DNA of 64,000 nucleotides from Halomonas sp. HL-48 (lineage in GTDB: Bacteria > Pseudomonadota > Gammaproteobacteria > Pseudomonadales > Halomonadaceae). A program made the translations under genes and the position numbers. The notes under the pieces are model-generated. The model was not told where the DNA came from and made no database searches. It saw only the letters and a list, made by a program, of their open reading frames with translations. The stretch's first letter is position 1. Each line of letters begins with the position of its first letter. Where the stretch lies: the NCBI RefSeq assembly GCF_001314875.1, contig NZ_LJZS01000013.1, forward strand, positions 1 through 64,000, read 5' to 3'. Positions 63,307 to 64,000 of the stretch are shown here, in pieces.

Positions 63307-63330
63307 GCGCCCGGCCATTGTGCCGGGCGC
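63307..63330 (+). terminator. Hairpin after ppsA (probable terminator)
   Basis: GCGCCCGGC and GCCGGGCGC form a perfect 9-bp stem with a CATTGT loop. The T tract is delayed and short (GCTGGTTTTA), so termination may be inefficient. Confidence 0.65.
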
Positions 63331-63392
63331 GCTGGTTTTATAGTCTAGCGGTCTGATGCGGTTGGATTGAACACAATGTCGGAGTCGGCGCG

Positions 63393-64000
63393 ATGCCCTC
63401 AAAAATAATGGCCCGGTTACTGCCCGGCCTCTTGATAGTGCCTTTCCATGCGTGGGGCTTCGATTACGAAACGCCCTCCATCTCACCCGAAGAGGAGTCG
63501 GGCTATGAAGAAAAACCCGGCTGGTCGGCTGACGACTTTGCCGTGGCGGCGGCCAATCCGCTGGCGACCGATGCGGGCTACCAGGTATTAAAAGCAGGTG
63601 GCAATGCCATCGACGCCGCCATTGCCGTTCAGATGGTGCTTGGGCTGGTGGAACCACAGTCCAGCGGCCTGGGGGGCGGGGCGTTTCTGCTCTACTACGA
63701 TGGCGATGACGTAAGGGCCTATGATGGACGTGAAGCCGCCCCGGCCGCCGTCGACGGCGATTTGTTCATGGAAGAGGGTGAGCCACTTGAGTTCATGGAG
63801 GCCGTGGCGAGCGGTCGATCTGTCGGGGTGCCCGGTACCGTTCGGCTGATGGAAAAAGCCCACGCCGCCCACGGTAGCCTGCCCTGGGAGGCACTGTTGA
63901 CGCCGGCGATCACCCTGGCGGAAGAAGGATTTGAGGTCAGTCCGAGGCTGCATGCCAGTCTGGCCAATGACGAGGCCTTGCGCGATGACGAACTGGCCCG
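63393..64000 (+). CDS. Gamma-glutamyltranspeptidase, 5' part
   Basis: The first 202 codons of a gamma-glutamyltransferase (N-terminal nucleophile family); the rest lies beyond the window. A signal peptide spans about residues 1-22 (LLPGLLIVPFHAWG), so the enzyme is periplasmic. Family landmarks are AAANPLATDAGYQVLKAGGNAIDAAIA, LGLVEPQSSGLGGGAF with the glycine loop, and YDGREAAPAA with the substrate-binding Arg. It hydrolyses or transpeptidates glutathione. GGAG lies eight nt before the ATG. The catalytic Thr is not yet reached. Confidence 0.9.
   Translation, partial: MPSKIMARLLPGLLIVPFHAWGFDYETPSISPEEESGYEEKPGWSADDFAVAAANPLATDAGYQVLKAGGNAIDAAIAVQMVLGLVEPQSSGLGGGAFLLYYDGDDVRAYDGREAAPAAVDGDLFMEEGEPLEFMEAVASGRSVGVPGTVRLMEKAHAAHGSLPWEALLTPAITLAEEGFEVSPRLHASLANDEALRDDELA

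Noticed and set aside
1..64000. CRISPR arrays, rRNA operons, prophage or secretion-system clusters
   Set aside because: No regularly spaced direct repeats, rRNA sequence or phage structural genes were seen in the window.

Overview
The window looks like a chromosomal segment of a moderately halophilic gammaproteobacterium of the Halomonadaceae (Halomonas and relatives). The evidence is gene content and order. The run asd-fimV-truA-trpF-trpBA-accD-folC-dedD-cvpA-purF-metZ and the lexA/psrA/nagZ neighbourhood follow the Pseudomonas/Halomonas arrangement. Base composition is GC-rich, many proteins have strongly acidic linkers or tails, and there is a phasin gene for polyhydroxyalkanoate granules. 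This is inference from sequence; no database search was possible.

Layout. 1-2.6 kb: accessory-looking left edge with a 3' remnant of an unknown (possibly transposase) gene, a HigBA-like toxin-antitoxin pair, an OsmC-family protein, a DUF2268 zinc peptidase and a truncated SnoaL-like gene. 2.6-5.4 kb: rlmF, a DUF4239 membrane protein and a GFA-family protein. 5.4-11.1 kb: a LysR regulator divergent from leuCDB, a 169-bp palindromic intergenic element, then asd. 11.3-23.6 kb: a long collinear biosynthetic run (fimV, truA, trpF, trpB, trpA, accD, folC, dedD, cvpA, purF, metZ). 23.7-31.5 kb: cytochrome b561 with yceI, a MATE exporter, an NCS2-type permease, an aromatic aminotransferase with phhB, a diguanylate cyclase and cobA. 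31.5-41.4 kb: an acidic membrane-anchored coiled-coil protein, mrp, dcd, purMN, an AI-2E permease with hda, a phasin, fumC and an EEP-family phosphodiesterase. 41.6-45.2 kb: two identical tRNA-Val(GAC) genes, a free methionine-R-sulfoxide reductase and metNIQ. 45.4-51.4 kb: ribE and a nucleobase salvage block (azgA-type permease, apt, gpt, ung, upp, uraA). 51.4-53.3 kb: mobB, a moaC-moaD fusion and moaE. 53.3-64 kb: an RNase J-like protein, purU, lexA, psrA, an L,D-transpeptidase, nagZ, hpt, ppsR/ppsA and the start of ggt.

The strongest unusual signal is in the metN leader. On the minus strand, a good sigma70 promoter is followed by an RNA that matches the SAM-II riboswitch core, including a complete pseudoknot with covarying pairs. 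An intrinsic terminator then lies before metN. The terminator's 5' arm can pair with the very GGG that closes the SAM-II pseudoknot. This suggests S-adenosylmethionine-dependent transcription attenuation of methionine import. SAM-II is best known from Alphaproteobacteria, so its presence here is notable.

Other items worth attention are the MoaC-MoaD fusion, an RNase J-like enzyme in a gammaproteobacterium, and short palindromes at the leuC, phasin, psrA and lexA promoters that resemble LysR, PhaR, PsrA and LexA operators.
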